Assembly (NCBI GenBank): GCA_003134995.1
Contig: PLDC01000014.1
Location: forward strand, 95,153-159,152
DNA from: Acidobacteriaceae bacterium
GTDB lineage: Bacteria; Acidobacteriota; Terriglobia; Terriglobales; Acidobacteriaceae
Direction: 5' to 3'
DNA length: 64,000 nucleotides
Notes under the pieces: generated by a model
Told to the model about the DNA's origin: nothing
Seen by the model: the letters and a program-made list of their open reading frames with translations, nothing else
The model's database searches: none
Part shown: piece by piece, positions 50,546 to 60,508 of the stretch
How positions within the stretch are numbered: position 1 is the stretch's first letter
Layout: the number at the start of each line of letters is the position of its first letter
Position numbers and translations under genes: made by a program

Positions 50546-51925
50546 CTATCCGCCTAATTGCTCGGTCAACTTATTGAGCAACCTGTTCAAATCTTTGTCG
50601 TTCTTGCGAGCCTCTTCAATCTTCTCCACCGAGTGCAGCACGGTTGTATGGTGCTTGCCGCCGAACTGCCGGCCGATTTCCGGCAGCGAAGCCTCGGTCA
50701 TATGTTTCGCCAGATACATCGCAATCTGCCGCGGGTAAACAATGGCGCGCGAATTATCTTTTGCTTTAATCTCCATCAGCCGCAGACCAAATTGTTCGGC
50801 CACCATTTTCTGGATGGACTCAATCGTTACCTTGCGCGCCTGCGAATCGATAAAATTCTTCAGCACCTGTTGCGCGTAAGGCAGCGTGATCTCCGCACCA
50901 ATCAAAGAAGAGTGCGCCACCAACCGGATCAGCGCACCTTCCAACTCACGCACGTTCGACCGGATGTTCTGCGCCACGTACAGCGCGACATCCGTAGGCA
51001 GCGTAACTTTTTCCTGCTCGGCTTTCTTTTGCAGGATCGCGACTTTCGTCTCGAGATCAGGCGGCTGGATGTCAGCAATCAGTCCCCACTCGAAGCGGCT
51101 GCGCAGCCGGTCTTCAATCTCCGCAAGTTCTTTCGGCGAACGGTCGCTGGCAATCACGATCTGCTTCATCGTGTCGTGCAGCGCGTTGAAGGTGTGGAAG
51201 AATTCTTCCTGCGTCCGCTCCTTGCCTGTCAGGAACTGGATGTCATCGATCAGCAGCACGTCCACGCCCCGGAACCGGTCGCGGAACGACGTCATCTTGT
51301 CGTAGCGCAGCGAGTTGATCATGTCATTGGTGAACTTCTCGCTCGATACGTAGCAGATGGCGGCCTGCGGCTGCCGCCGCTTCACCTCGTGCCCGATGGC
51401 CTGCATCAAGTGCGTCTTGCCCATGCCGACGCCGCCATACAAGAACAGCGGGTTGTAGGCTTTCGAAGGACGCTCGGCCACGGCCTGGCACGCCGCATGC
51501 GCAAATTGGTTTCCGCTGCCGATCACGAACGCGTCGAACGTGTAGCGCGGATTCAGTTGCGCAGCGCCATCCCAGTCAAACCGCGCCTGCGAAGGATTCG
51601 GCGGCGCTGTCGACGGAACCGGCGAGAGCCCGCCGTTGTGGCGCACCGCGGTCGCCGCTGGATCGTCCTCGGGCGTCACGAACTTCACGTCGTTGAACTC
51701 CAGTCCCAGGTTGTCGATCGCTTCCTGGATGAGGTCGGCGTACTTGTCGCCCGCGTGCCGGAACTCCGCCGTCGGAACCCGTACAAATAAAATTCCGCCG
51801 CTGGCGTGGCTGTAGCGCGTCGGCTTTAACCAGGTATCGTAGGAATGCCGGTTGATCTTTTTTTCCAGCGCATCCAGGATGCGCGTCCACGGATTAGGGG
51901 AGAGCGTTGTGCCTTGAGCTGACAT
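50546..51925 (-). CDS. dnaA: Chromosomal replication initiator DnaA
   Basis: 459 aa. Domain I (1-90), a variable linker, AAA+ domain III with PLFLYGGVGMGKTHLMQAIGHEV (Walker A) and VDVLLIDDIQFLTGKERTQEEFFHTFNALHD (Walker B), sensor region RLRSRFEWGLIADIQPPDLETKVAIL, and domain IV with the DnaA signature ARQ-type segment PRQIAMYLAKHMTEASLPEIGRQFGGKHHTTVLHSVEKI, which binds DnaA boxes. dnaN follows after 304 bp; the rpmH operon is divergent. Confidence 0.98.
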   Translation of the reverse strand: MSAQGTTLSPNPWTRILDALEKKINRHSYDTWLKPTRYSHASGGILFVRVPTAEFRHAGDKYADLIQEAIDNLGLEFNDVKFVTPEDDPAATAVRHNGGLSPVPSTAPPNPSQARFDWDGAAQLNPRYTFDAFVIGSGNQFAHAACQAVAERPSKAYNPLFLYGGVGMGKTHLMQAIGHEVKRRQPQAAICYVSSEKFTNDMINSLRYDKMTSFRDRFRGVDVLLIDDIQFLTGKERTQEEFFHTFNALHDTMKQIVIASDRSPKELAEIEDRLRSRFEWGLIADIQPPDLETKVAILQKKAEQEKVTLPTDVALYVAQNIRSNVRELEGALIRLVAHSSLIGAEITLPYAQQVLKNFIDSQARKVTIESIQKMVAEQFGLRLMEIKAKDNSRAIVYPRQIAMYLAKHMTEASLPEIGRQFGGKHHTTVLHSVEKIEEARKNDKDLNRLLNKLTEQLGG

Positions 51926-52357
51926 AAATTATGAAATACCCGCCGCGGCGTCCCGGCGGCTGGCTGAGGGCGCCTGTTTAAAACTGCCGTTTTACTGACC
52001 TGCTGATGGAACTCTTGGAACCCTTAGTGTAATGCGGAATGCGCCTCGTGTGTCGTGCGCGGTTGTCATGGTTGAATGAGATTTCTGAAAACCAACAGTG
52101 CCGCATACTAGCACAAATTTTTTTTCGTCAAACGAAAATCTTCGCGAGAGATTTTTCGCGAACACGATTCGCACCTCGAAGCGGCGCGCCTGTCAAGTGT
52201 CAACAATGTAACTGCAACCGGCGCGGTGCAATCTTGCGGCGAAGGTTTCGCTGGAACTGAAACGTCACATCCGCAAGTCTTACGGTTGTAATTGGATTTT
52301 ATGCCGGCAAAAATTCAGAGTGGCTTGGGGGCAACGAGCCTGGTGCGAAATTCCGGC
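51926..52357. other. dnaA upstream region, possible origin
   Basis: Divergent region with an AT-rich stretch at 52080-52150, including a run of eight T and TTCGCGAGAG/ATTTTTCGCGAA words. I see no consensus DnaA box, so the origin call rests on gene order only. Confidence 0.3.
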
Positions 52358-52603
52358 TCACAGATTTTCTTGCGACGAATCGCCGCCAGCGGTTTCATCT
52401 TTTCGCTCGCCGGCTGAAAGCGAATCTTCCGGAACGAATAAGATGGCGGCAACCTGTTCAGGGGTCAAACCTGCCGCCAATAATGTTTGAGCCATCGCCT
52501 TCTGCTGAGCCTTGTAACTTTCGCTCGGCACAAATTGTTCAGCAATGGAGTCGCTCTCTGCCCATAGGCCTCGCTGGTCGGGATACCCTCGCTGTTTGGC
52601 CAT
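52358..52603 (-). CDS. Small protein between dnaA and rpmH
   Basis: 81 aa: MAKQRGYPDQRGLW at the start, then SYKAQQKAMAQTLLAAGLTPEQVAAILFVPEDSL, a helix-turn pattern like the C-terminal tails of Rpn-type nucleases or small antitoxins. GAGGGTG lies four bases before the ATG. No domain is firmly recognised. Confidence 0.45.
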   Translation of the reverse strand: MAKQRGYPDQRGLWAESDSIAEQFVPSESYKAQQKAMAQTLLAAGLTPEQVAAILFVPEDSLSAGERKDETAGGDSSQENL

Positions 52604-52629
52604 ACGGCACCCTCGCTCTGAAGATTATA

Positions 52630-52790
52630 CGCACTCGCGAGAGATCCCTCACGCGGCTGAAGTGCGCCGCGTTTCGGGATGACGCCGTCATAGGGAGAAT
52701 TAGTTCAGAGTGCGTACATGTGGGAAATCCTTCGTTCCGCCTGAAAAACGGCTGCACTCAGGATGACCCAGTCTACAGCCAAAAATTCGA
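52630..52790. repeat. Two dispersed GTCATCC...GAGGGATC repeats
   Basis: Read on the minus strand, GTCATCCCGAAACGCGGC...GTGAGGGATCTCTC (about 52683-52640) and GTCATCCTGAGTGCAGCC...GAACGAAGGATTTCC (about 52768-52725). Same family as 63063-63095. They fill most of the gap before the rpmH promoter. Confidence 0.6.
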
Positions 52791-52819
52791 ATTGAGCTTC
52801 TCCGTCCCAAGCCGCCCCT

Positions 52820-52849
52820 TTGCCCTCGAACCGCTCCGTCATTTATACT
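52820..52849 (+). promoter_or_regulatory. rpmH operon promoter
   Basis: TTGCCC (52820-52825) and TATACT (52844-52849) with an 18-base spacer, 49 bases before the rpmH ATG. Confidence 0.6.
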
Positions 52850-52897
52850 CAACGTTTGCCCTAACACTGTCGACGGAATCAGGAGCAGCTATCTTTC

Positions 52898-53053
52898 ATG
52901 CCCAAGCGTACATTCCAACCCAACCGGCGCAAGCGAGTCAAGAAGCATGGTTTTCGCACGCGCATGAAGACCCAGGGCGGCAAAAAGGTGATTTCCCGCC
53001 GCCGCGCCAAGGGACGGAAGCGGGTTTCCGTAAAACCTGGCTTCCGCGAGTAG
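52898..53053 (+). CDS. rpmH: Ribosomal protein bL34
   Basis: 51 aa: [20 protein letters not shown], then [25 protein letters not shown] and a short tail. Complete and typical L34 sequence of the large ribosomal subunit. AGGAG at 52881-52885 lies 12 bases before the ATG. First gene of the rpmH-rnpA-yidD-yidC-khpB operon. Confidence 0.97.
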   Translation: MPKRTFQPNRRKRVKKHGFRTRMKTQGGKKVISRRRAKGRKRVSVKPGFRE

Positions 53054-53148
53054 CTTTTCTAGTGCCGCTCACTTCCACAGTCGAGACCTTCAGCCGCCCG
53101 CCGCTGCACGAGGGCACGGTGGCTTACGTCGCGCTGCGGAATCGCCAC

Positions 53149-53715
53149 ATGGAAGCTCGGCCGGAAAAAGCTCGGCCGGAAATCGCCCGGCACCACTTTG
53201 CCATGCCGCCAGAGAAAACAGCCCGATTCCCGCGCGCCGCGCGACTTCTGCGCCACGCGGATTTCGAGCGTGTCTACAAGCAGGGACGCCGGCATTTTTC
53301 CGCGTCCATGACCGTTTTCTATTGGCCGCGGCCGGAGACGACCACGCAGACGGAAGCCAGTCCGCGAACGTTAGCGCCTGCGCCAACCGGCCTGCGCGTT
53401 GGATTCACCGTGGGCCGCGCGCTCGGCGGTGCGGTTCAGCGCAATCGTATGAAGCGCCGCCTGCGCGAAGCGGTTCGAATGACGCTGCCGGCTGAAGCGA
53501 TTGCGGCCGACGTCGTCATCAACCCAAAGAAATCGTTGCTGACTATCGACTTCGCCGCAGTAAGGAACGAAGTCACGCGCGCCTTCGCAGTAATCGAACA
53601 AAAGCTGTCGCGGACTTTGTCAGAGAAAGCGCCAGAAGCAACGAACAGAATTGCCGGAAGCCCGAAGCCCCTTCGACTTCGCTCAGGGCAGGCTCCGCCG
53701 GAAAGCCGCTCTTGA
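53149..53715 (+). CDS. rnpA: Ribonuclease P protein component
   Basis: 188 aa from ATG 53149, or 170 from ATG 53203. The core is [35 protein letters not shown], then [31 protein letters not shown], where [10 protein letters not shown] is the RNR signature that binds RNase P RNA, and then [19 protein letters not shown]. It helps mature tRNA 5' ends. The N-terminus contains a tandem repeat ([12 protein letters not shown]). The last 20 residues ([15 protein letters not shown]) are translated from a dispersed repeat. The stop overlaps the yidD TTG (TTGA). Confidence 0.9.
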   Translation: MEARPEKARPEIARHHFAMPPEKTARFPRAARLLRHADFERVYKQGRRHFSASMTVFYWPRPETTTQTEASPRTLAPAPTGLRVGFTVGRALGGAVQRNRMKRRLREAVRMTLPAEAIAADVVINPKKSLLTIDFAAVRNEVTRAFAVIEQKLSRTLSEKAPEATNRIAGSPKPLRLRSGQAPPESRS

Positions 53716-53987
53716 ACGACATTGCCAAATTCGTCACGCTGCAATTGCTGCGGGCTTACAAGTGGGCGATCTCGCCCCTGTTTCCGCCAGCCTGCCGCTT
53801 CGTGCCGACCTGTTCCGAATATGCCATGGAGGCCGTCGAGCGCTACGGCGCACTGCGCGGCGGATGGATGGCCTTCACCCGCATCCTCCGCTGTCATCCC
53901 TTGGCCCGCTCCGGCTACGACCCGGTAGTAAAGCCGGCGCAAAGGGCAGAGCAGGCCTTCAGGCCTGCGTCCAGGACTGGCATCTAG
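53712..53987 (+). CDS. yidD: Membrane protein insertion efficiency factor YidD
   Basis: 91 aa: [63 protein letters not shown]. This is the complete YidD motif set (P.CRF.PTCSeYa..A...yG...G....RilrCHP...GG.DPV). It helps YidC insert membrane proteins. The start is TTG 53712 in a four-base overlap with rnpA. The C-terminus ([18 protein letters not shown]) runs through a GCAGGCC/GGCCTGC hairpin near 53949-53966 and is probably repeat-derived. Confidence 0.95.
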   Translation: MNDIAKFVTLQLLRAYKWAISPLFPPACRFVPTCSEYAMEAVERYGALRGGWMAFTRILRCHPLARSGYDPVVKPAQRAEQAFRPASRTGI

Positions 53988-54024
53988 ATTAGGGCTTTTA
54001 GCCCCCGAGGCACTGAATAACACT

Positions 54025-55818
54025 TTGGCCGAATTTAAAAATCCGCAACAAGAACCAGGCGCCGACCGCCGGCTGATGCTCGTCTTCGTTCTAACCTTTG
54101 TAGTCCTTATCATTTTCCAGCCGCTGCTGAAAAAATTCTTTCCCCAACCGCCGGCGCCGGCCCAGCAGCAAACCCAGCCTGTGCCCGCGCAACCGGCAGC
54201 CGCAGTTTCCGTTCCAACGCCGTCGGCCGCGCCCGCTGCCACCAACACGGTCACGAAGCAAGCGTCCACTGAAACTGAAATCGTAATCGAGAACGATCTC
54301 TACAAAGTCACCTTCACCAATCACGGCGCCCAGGTTAAATCTTGGATCCTCAAGAAGTTCAACAATGACGCCCAGAACGGCCCGCTCGATCTAGTCAGTC
54401 CGGCAGCCGCACAAAAATTCGGCTACCCGCTCTCGCTCTGGACCTACGACGAAACTCTGCGCGCCCGCCTCAACTCAGCGCTCTACGTATCTTCCAAAGA
54501 AGGCAATCTGTCCGCCCCGGCTCAGATCACTTTCGAGTACGCCGATCAGGATCTCGTAGTCCACAAGTCGTTCAGCTTCGACCAGACCTACGTGTTGAAA
54601 GTAGAAACCTCCGTGACCTACAAAGGCGCGGAAGTTTTTGCCGCGCCCGCATGGCCCTCCGGCTTCGGTGACGAAAACACGCCCGCGGCCTACGCCGCAG
54701 CCGGCATCGACTATCACAACGATGCCTCCACCGAACGCAGCGGCTATATCTTCTTCACAAGCTATGTTGCGCGCCTTTCCTTCAAGGCCATCAGCAGCGG
54801 CAACACTATAAAAGGACCGTTCGAGTGGGCCGGCACTGGTGATCAATATTTCACTGCCCTGTTTATTCCCGACGACCCAGCCACCGCCGCCATGGTCACC
54901 TTGCGCAATCCGCTGGAGATTTCGCAGAAGCCCGGCTTCAGTCCCGTGGGCGCGAGTTCGAAAGACACTGCGAACGTCGATATCCTCGGCGCAGCCGTCG
55001 GCAGCCTTCGCGGCCGAACCACTGAGCGCATGTATGTCGGCCCGAAAGAACTCGCTGCGCTCGATGCGGTCCCGGTCCCAACCATCAAGAACGACAGCCC
55101 CGATCTTCGCGGAGTCGTCAACTTCGGCTGGTGGGGCATTCTGTCGCGACCACTTTTCCTCTGGCTCAAGTGGACCTACAAGCACATCGTTCCCAACTGG
55201 GGATGGGCCATCGTCCTGCAAACGCTCATCATCAGCATCGCGCTGCTGCCGCTGCGCATCACGCAGATGAAGTCGATGCTCAAGATGCAGCGCGTCGCGC
55301 CACAGATCAAGAACATCCAGGAGCGATATAAGAAGTACAGCCTCAAAGATCCGCGCAAAGCAAAAATGCAGGAAGAGATTGCCGCCGTTTACAAGACCGA
55401 GGGAGTGAACCCCGCCGGTGGCTGCCTGCCCATGCTGATTCAGTTCCCGTTCCTGATCGCTTACTACCGCATGTTGGGCGTAGCGCTCGATCTTCGCCAC
55501 GCGCACTGGCTCTGGATCACCGACCTTTCCGCGAAAGATCCGTGGAACCTGCTGCCGATACTCATGGTCGTCAGCATGTTTGCCATGCAGCGCATGACTC
55601 CGCAAGCCGGCATGGACGCCCAGCAGCAGAAAATGCTGCAGTGGATGATGCCGCTGATGATGGGCTTCATCTTCTTCAATCTTCAGGCAGGATTGAATTT
55701 GTACTACGCGGAAAGCAACTTGATTTCGATGGCGCAGCAAGCCATCATGAACCGCACCAAGCTGGGCCGCGAAATGCGCGAAATAATAGAGAAGCGCGCC
55801 AGGAAGAAAGACAAGTGA
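54025..55818 (+). CDS. yidC: Membrane protein insertase YidC
   Basis: 597 aa. The first TM is at 16-37 (LMLVFVLTFVVLIIFQPLLKKF), then a Pro/Gln/Ala-rich linker. A periplasmic P1 beta domain follows (TEIVIENDLYKVTFTNHGAQVKSWILKKF ... TFEYADQDLVVHKSFSF). The conserved YidC/Oxa1 core has NWGWAIVLQTLIISIALLPLRITQMKSMLKMQRVAPQIKNIQERYKKYSLKDPRKAKMQEEIAAVYKTEGVNPAGGCLPMLIQFPFLIAYYRML and MGFIFFNLQAGLNLYYAESNLISMAQQAIMNR. The start is TTG 54025. Gram-negative-type architecture. Confidence 0.97.
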   Translation: MAEFKNPQQEPGADRRLMLVFVLTFVVLIIFQPLLKKFFPQPPAPAQQQTQPVPAQPAAAVSVPTPSAAPAATNTVTKQASTETEIVIENDLYKVTFTNHGAQVKSWILKKFNNDAQNGPLDLVSPAAAQKFGYPLSLWTYDETLRARLNSALYVSSKEGNLSAPAQITFEYADQDLVVHKSFSFDQTYVLKVETSVTYKGAEVFAAPAWPSGFGDENTPAAYAAAGIDYHNDASTERSGYIFFTSYVARLSFKAISSGNTIKGPFEWAGTGDQYFTALFIPDDPATAAMVTLRNPLEISQKPGFSPVGASSKDTANVDILGAAVGSLRGRTTERMYVGPKELAALDAVPVPTIKNDSPDLRGVVNFGWWGILSRPLFLWLKWTYKHIVPNWGWAIVLQTLIISIALLPLRITQMKSMLKMQRVAPQIKNIQERYKKYSLKDPRKAKMQEEIAAVYKTEGVNPAGGCLPMLIQFPFLIAYYRMLGVALDLRHAHWLWITDLSAKDPWNLLPILMVVSMFAMQRMTPQAGMDAQQQKMLQWMMPLMMGFIFFNLQAGLNLYYAESNLISMAQQAIMNRTKLGREMREIIEKRARKKDK

Positions 55819-55821
55819 TTG

Positions 55822-56001
55822 AGCTATTAGCTCTTAGCCTTTAGCTCTTAGCGTGAAGCGCGCGTCCGGCAGTGCGATAAGATTTGATTTCAAATTGAAG
55901 GGTTACCCCGTGAACCGGAGCCTGCCCTGAGCGAAGTCGAAGGGTGCCCTCTGTGGTGAAAGGTTTTGAAGTTTCAAGCTAAAGGCTAAGAGCTAATAGC
56001 T
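55822..56001. repeat. Inverted repeat (B family) with nested A-family repeat
   Basis: Perfect 25-bp arms at 55822-55846 and 55977-56001 (AGCTATTAGCTCTTAGCC... and its complement). The inside (55885-55976) is an A-family repeat with its own CCTGAGCGAAGTCGAAGG insert. It separates yidC from khpB. Confidence 0.8.
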
Positions 56002-56012
56002 AAGAGCGCCCT

Positions 56013-56537
56013 ATGGACAAACTAGCCGCCGCCAACCGCATCAACGAATTCCTCCAATCCGTGGTCACCAACGGAGGTCTTCACCTCAAGTACCGCATCG
56101 TCATTGACCCTCCCGCGCAAAGCGATTGGGAGAAACCTGAAATCTTTGTCGATTTCTCCGGTCCGGATTCGACTTTGCTTCTCGATCGCGGCGCCGAATT
56201 ATTGCGCGCGCTCGAACTGCTGGCCTTCGAAATCCTGCGCCTGCCCCACGGCGATCACGAAAAAATTTCCTTCGATTGCAAGAATCAGCGCTCCATCCGC
56301 ATGCAGGAACTTCGCATGGCCGCCACGGTAGCCGCCGAAAAAGTTCGCCAGACCGGAACGCCTTTTCACTTCGCTCCCATGTCGTCGCGCGAGCGCCGCA
56401 TCTTGCACCTAGCCCTGCGCGACCAAACCGACCTCCGCACAGAAAGCGACGGAGAAGGCTTCAACCGCTGCGTGATCCTCTATCCAGCAGACTACAAATC
56501 CGCCACAACAAAACCAGCACGCCGAACCCTCCCATAG
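56013..56537 (+). CDS. khpB: KhpB/Jag-like RNA-binding protein
   Basis: 174 aa. KH-like N-terminal part (INEFLQSVVTNGGLHLKYRIVIDPPAQSDWEKPEIFVDFSGPDSTLLLDRGAELLRALELLAFEILRLP) followed by the R3H domain (MAATVAAEKVRQTGTPFHFAPMSSRERRILHLALRDQTDLRTESDGEGFNRCVILYP; the R..RH-type RERRILH). The gene usually follows yidC and affects cell envelope or RNA metabolism. The basic tail after ADYKS is low complexity. A 5' fragment of this gene is found at 44746-44852. Confidence 0.9.
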   Translation: MDKLAAANRINEFLQSVVTNGGLHLKYRIVIDPPAQSDWEKPEIFVDFSGPDSTLLLDRGAELLRALELLAFEILRLPHGDHEKISFDCKNQRSIRMQELRMAATVAAEKVRQTGTPFHFAPMSSRERRILHLALRDQTDLRTESDGEGFNRCVILYPADYKSATTKPARRTLP

Positions 56538-56691
56538 TCAGCGCTACAGACCCGTCATCCTGAGCCCCACGTGCTCCGGCGCTGCCGGGAGCCACCACGC
56601 GAAGGACCTCTGCACTCCACTCGCGTCCGGCGGCCTAACCGTAAGTGAGAACTTGTAGACAGGAGCAAGTTTCCGCAGCGACAATGCGGTT

Positions 56692-57105
56692 ATGAACCGC
56701 CTCGTAATCACGGCATTCTTGCTAACCATCTGCACATCTGCGCTCGCCCAATCAAAACAAAACCCATGCTGGAAAACCGCGATCGCGCAGCCAGAGATGA
56801 ACCACTGCGCAGACGAAGACTCCGCTGCAGCCGATGCCGAACTAAACCATGTCTATCAACAGCTATTGGCGAAAAATAAAACTGACGAAAACGCGACGAA
56901 GAAGTTGCGTGACGCACAACGCGCCTGGGTTGCGTTCAGAGACGCACAACTTCAGGCACTGTACCCGGCAGAAGATAAACAACGGGAGTACGGCAGCATC
57001 TATCCCATGTGCTACGCGATAGTCGTCACGGCAATGACGAAAGAGAGAACCGCTCAGCTTCGCAGAATGTTGCAGGATAAAGACCCGTGTGACACTGGCG
57101 ACTAG
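56692..57105 (+). CDS. LprI-like (DUF1311) secreted protein
   Basis: 137 aa. Signal peptide MNRLVITAFLLTICTSALAQ. The DUF1311/LprI pattern follows: NPCWKTAIAQPEMNHCADEDSAAADAELNHVYQQLLAK ... KLRDAQRAWVAFRDAQLQALYPAEDKQREYGSIYPMCYAIVVTAMTKERTAQLRRML. Two or three conserved Cys pairs. Relatives inhibit lysozyme in mycobacteria, but most are uncharacterised. Single gene. Confidence 0.88.
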   Translation: MNRLVITAFLLTICTSALAQSKQNPCWKTAIAQPEMNHCADEDSAAADAELNHVYQQLLAKNKTDENATKKLRDAQRAWVAFRDAQLQALYPAEDKQREYGSIYPMCYAIVVTAMTKERTAQLRRMLQDKDPCDTGD

Positions 57106-57236
57106 CGGTCCGGCAAGATGGCAAGCATGTCAGATTGAAATTCCCCAACGTTCCCGCGCCGCCTCAACCAAACCTGTACATCCCCGTCCAATCTCAGGCA
57201 AAATAGATCTTCCACCGATCCATCCCAGAGGCACGC

Positions 57237-59375
<2,139 letters not shown>

Positions 59376-59655
59376 AGCGCAACCGGCAATTATTTCGGAT
59401 TGCCATCCTGAGCGAAGTAGCTAGGTTCGCAAAGCGAACCAGCCATGCAGTCGAAGGACCCCAAGCATCTGAGCGCCATCCCCGGCTTCGCAAGGCATTC
59501 TCCCCGCAACCCAGTTCCATGGCCCTATTCCGGCGTTTGCAACGTGTGACTGCCAGCTGTCGAGTGTCCAATTGTGATCAGACCAAAGCCGGAATCTAGT
59601 TCATGATCAGTGTCTGGCTAAACTTGATGCCGATCGTGTCAGATAAGGAGGGACT
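59376..59655. repeat. Dispersed CATCCTGAGCGAAG...GAAGGACC repeat region
   Basis: CATCCTGAGCGAAGTAGCTAGG followed by GCAGTCGAAGGACCCC at about 59405-59462, with an inner GGTTCGC/GCGAACC hairpin near 59425-59440. No gene is seen in the rest. Confidence 0.6.
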
Positions 59656-59727
59656 ATGTTAGGTATGGGTGTGGTAGGAACAATCATTGTGATTTTAGTA
59701 GTTGTTTGGCTAGTGCATCGCGCGTGA
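59656..59727 (+). CDS. Single-helix membrane microprotein (23 aa)
   Basis: 23-codon ORF: MLGMGVVGTIIVILVVVW and a short basic end. Almost entirely one transmembrane helix. A full-strength ribosome site, AAGGAGGG (59645-59652), lies three bases before the ATG, and a hairpin terminator follows at 59747-59775, so it looks like an independent gene rather than a chance frame. It resembles small stress-linked membrane peptides of other bacteria only in kind. Confidence 0.65.
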   Translation: MLGMGVVGTIIVILVVVWLVHRA

Positions 59728-59746
59728 AGCAACTTTCTCGCCAGTA

Positions 59747-59779
59747 AAACTCCGCCACAGCAGTCTGCGGAGTTTCCGA
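59747..59779 (+). terminator. Hairpin after the microprotein gene
   Basis: AAACTCCGC (59747-59755) and GCGGAGTTT (59767-59775), perfect 9 bp, ending in T. Confidence 0.6.
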
Positions 59780-59792
59780 CCCGCTGAATCAT

Positions 59793-59830
59793 CGCCATTA
59801 CACTCATCGATTCCCGCGAGTGTAATGGCG
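59793..59830. repeat. Perfect 13-bp inverted repeat
   Basis: CGCCATTACACTC (59793-59805) and GAGTGTAATGGCG (59818-59830), loop of 12. It lies between the convergent microprotein and DinB genes and could serve as a minus-strand terminator or a protein site. Confidence 0.65.
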
Positions 59831-59850
59831 GAGACGCCGTCAAACCCCGC

Positions 59851-60363
59851 TCACTTCCCCTCATCCGCCGAAGGCCCATAAACCGAAGGCACCGCCACGT
59901 CATTCAGCCGCAAATAAACTCCCAGCTGCGCCCGATGATGAATAATATGATTCATCACCATCCGCCGCAAAGCGCCCATCCGCGTCCCATCAAAGAGTTT
60001 TCGTTCCCCGATCAACAGCTTCCAGTTGCCGGCCAGTCGCTCATCGCTGGCACTCGCAATCGCCGCCCGCAGCGCCGCCACGTTCTTATCAAACATTTCC
60101 AGCACATGCTTCTGCGACTCCGCCACCAAAGGCTTGCGCGGAGCTTCCCCCGCCGGACGGTTGCCAAAGTCCATCAAATCCTCTTTCATCACGGTGATCC
60201 CCAGGCCCGGCAGCTCCGCAATATGTCCCGCCAGCCGCCCCAGCATCATCGACTTCTCATGCGGCTTCCAGGCCAGCTTATCCTCCGGAATCCGCTCCAA
60301 AGTTCGCCGCGCCGACGCCATCTCCATATCAAACTCGGGCAAAAACTCAGCACCAACCGACAT
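59851..60363 (-). CDS. DinB-family protein
   Basis: 170 aa DinB four-helix bundle: FDMEMASARRTLERIPEDKLAWKPHEKSMMLGRLAGHIAELPGLG, then LIGERKLFDGTRMGALRRMVMNHIIHHRAQLGVYLRLNDVAVPSVYGPSADE. The conserved His in LAGHIAE and the HIIHHRAQ pair form the metal site. Members are thiol-dependent transferases or of unknown role. Typical length. Confidence 0.9.
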   Translation of the reverse strand: MSVGAEFLPEFDMEMASARRTLERIPEDKLAWKPHEKSMMLGRLAGHIAELPGLGITVMKEDLMDFGNRPAGEAPRKPLVAESQKHVLEMFDKNVAALRAAIASASDERLAGNWKLLIGERKLFDGTRMGALRRMVMNHIIHHRAQLGVYLRLNDVAVPSVYGPSADEGK

Positions 60364-60508
60364 AGCACCCTCCCAAGATTTTCAAAAATTCCAGACTCAA
60401 CAAAGAATGATGGAGAACCAACCCGTTCGAGGACGAGACAAACAGAAAATCGAAAAATTAACCGAGGTACGATCCGTGTGAATCCGTGGCAAAGAATTTC
60501 GCCGCTGA

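Noticed and set aside
52483..53148. Upstream part of a long plus-strand open frame that continues into rnpA
   Set aside because: It overlaps rpmH in another frame and the small minus-strand gene, covers the rpmH promoter and repeats, and matches no family before residue 222.
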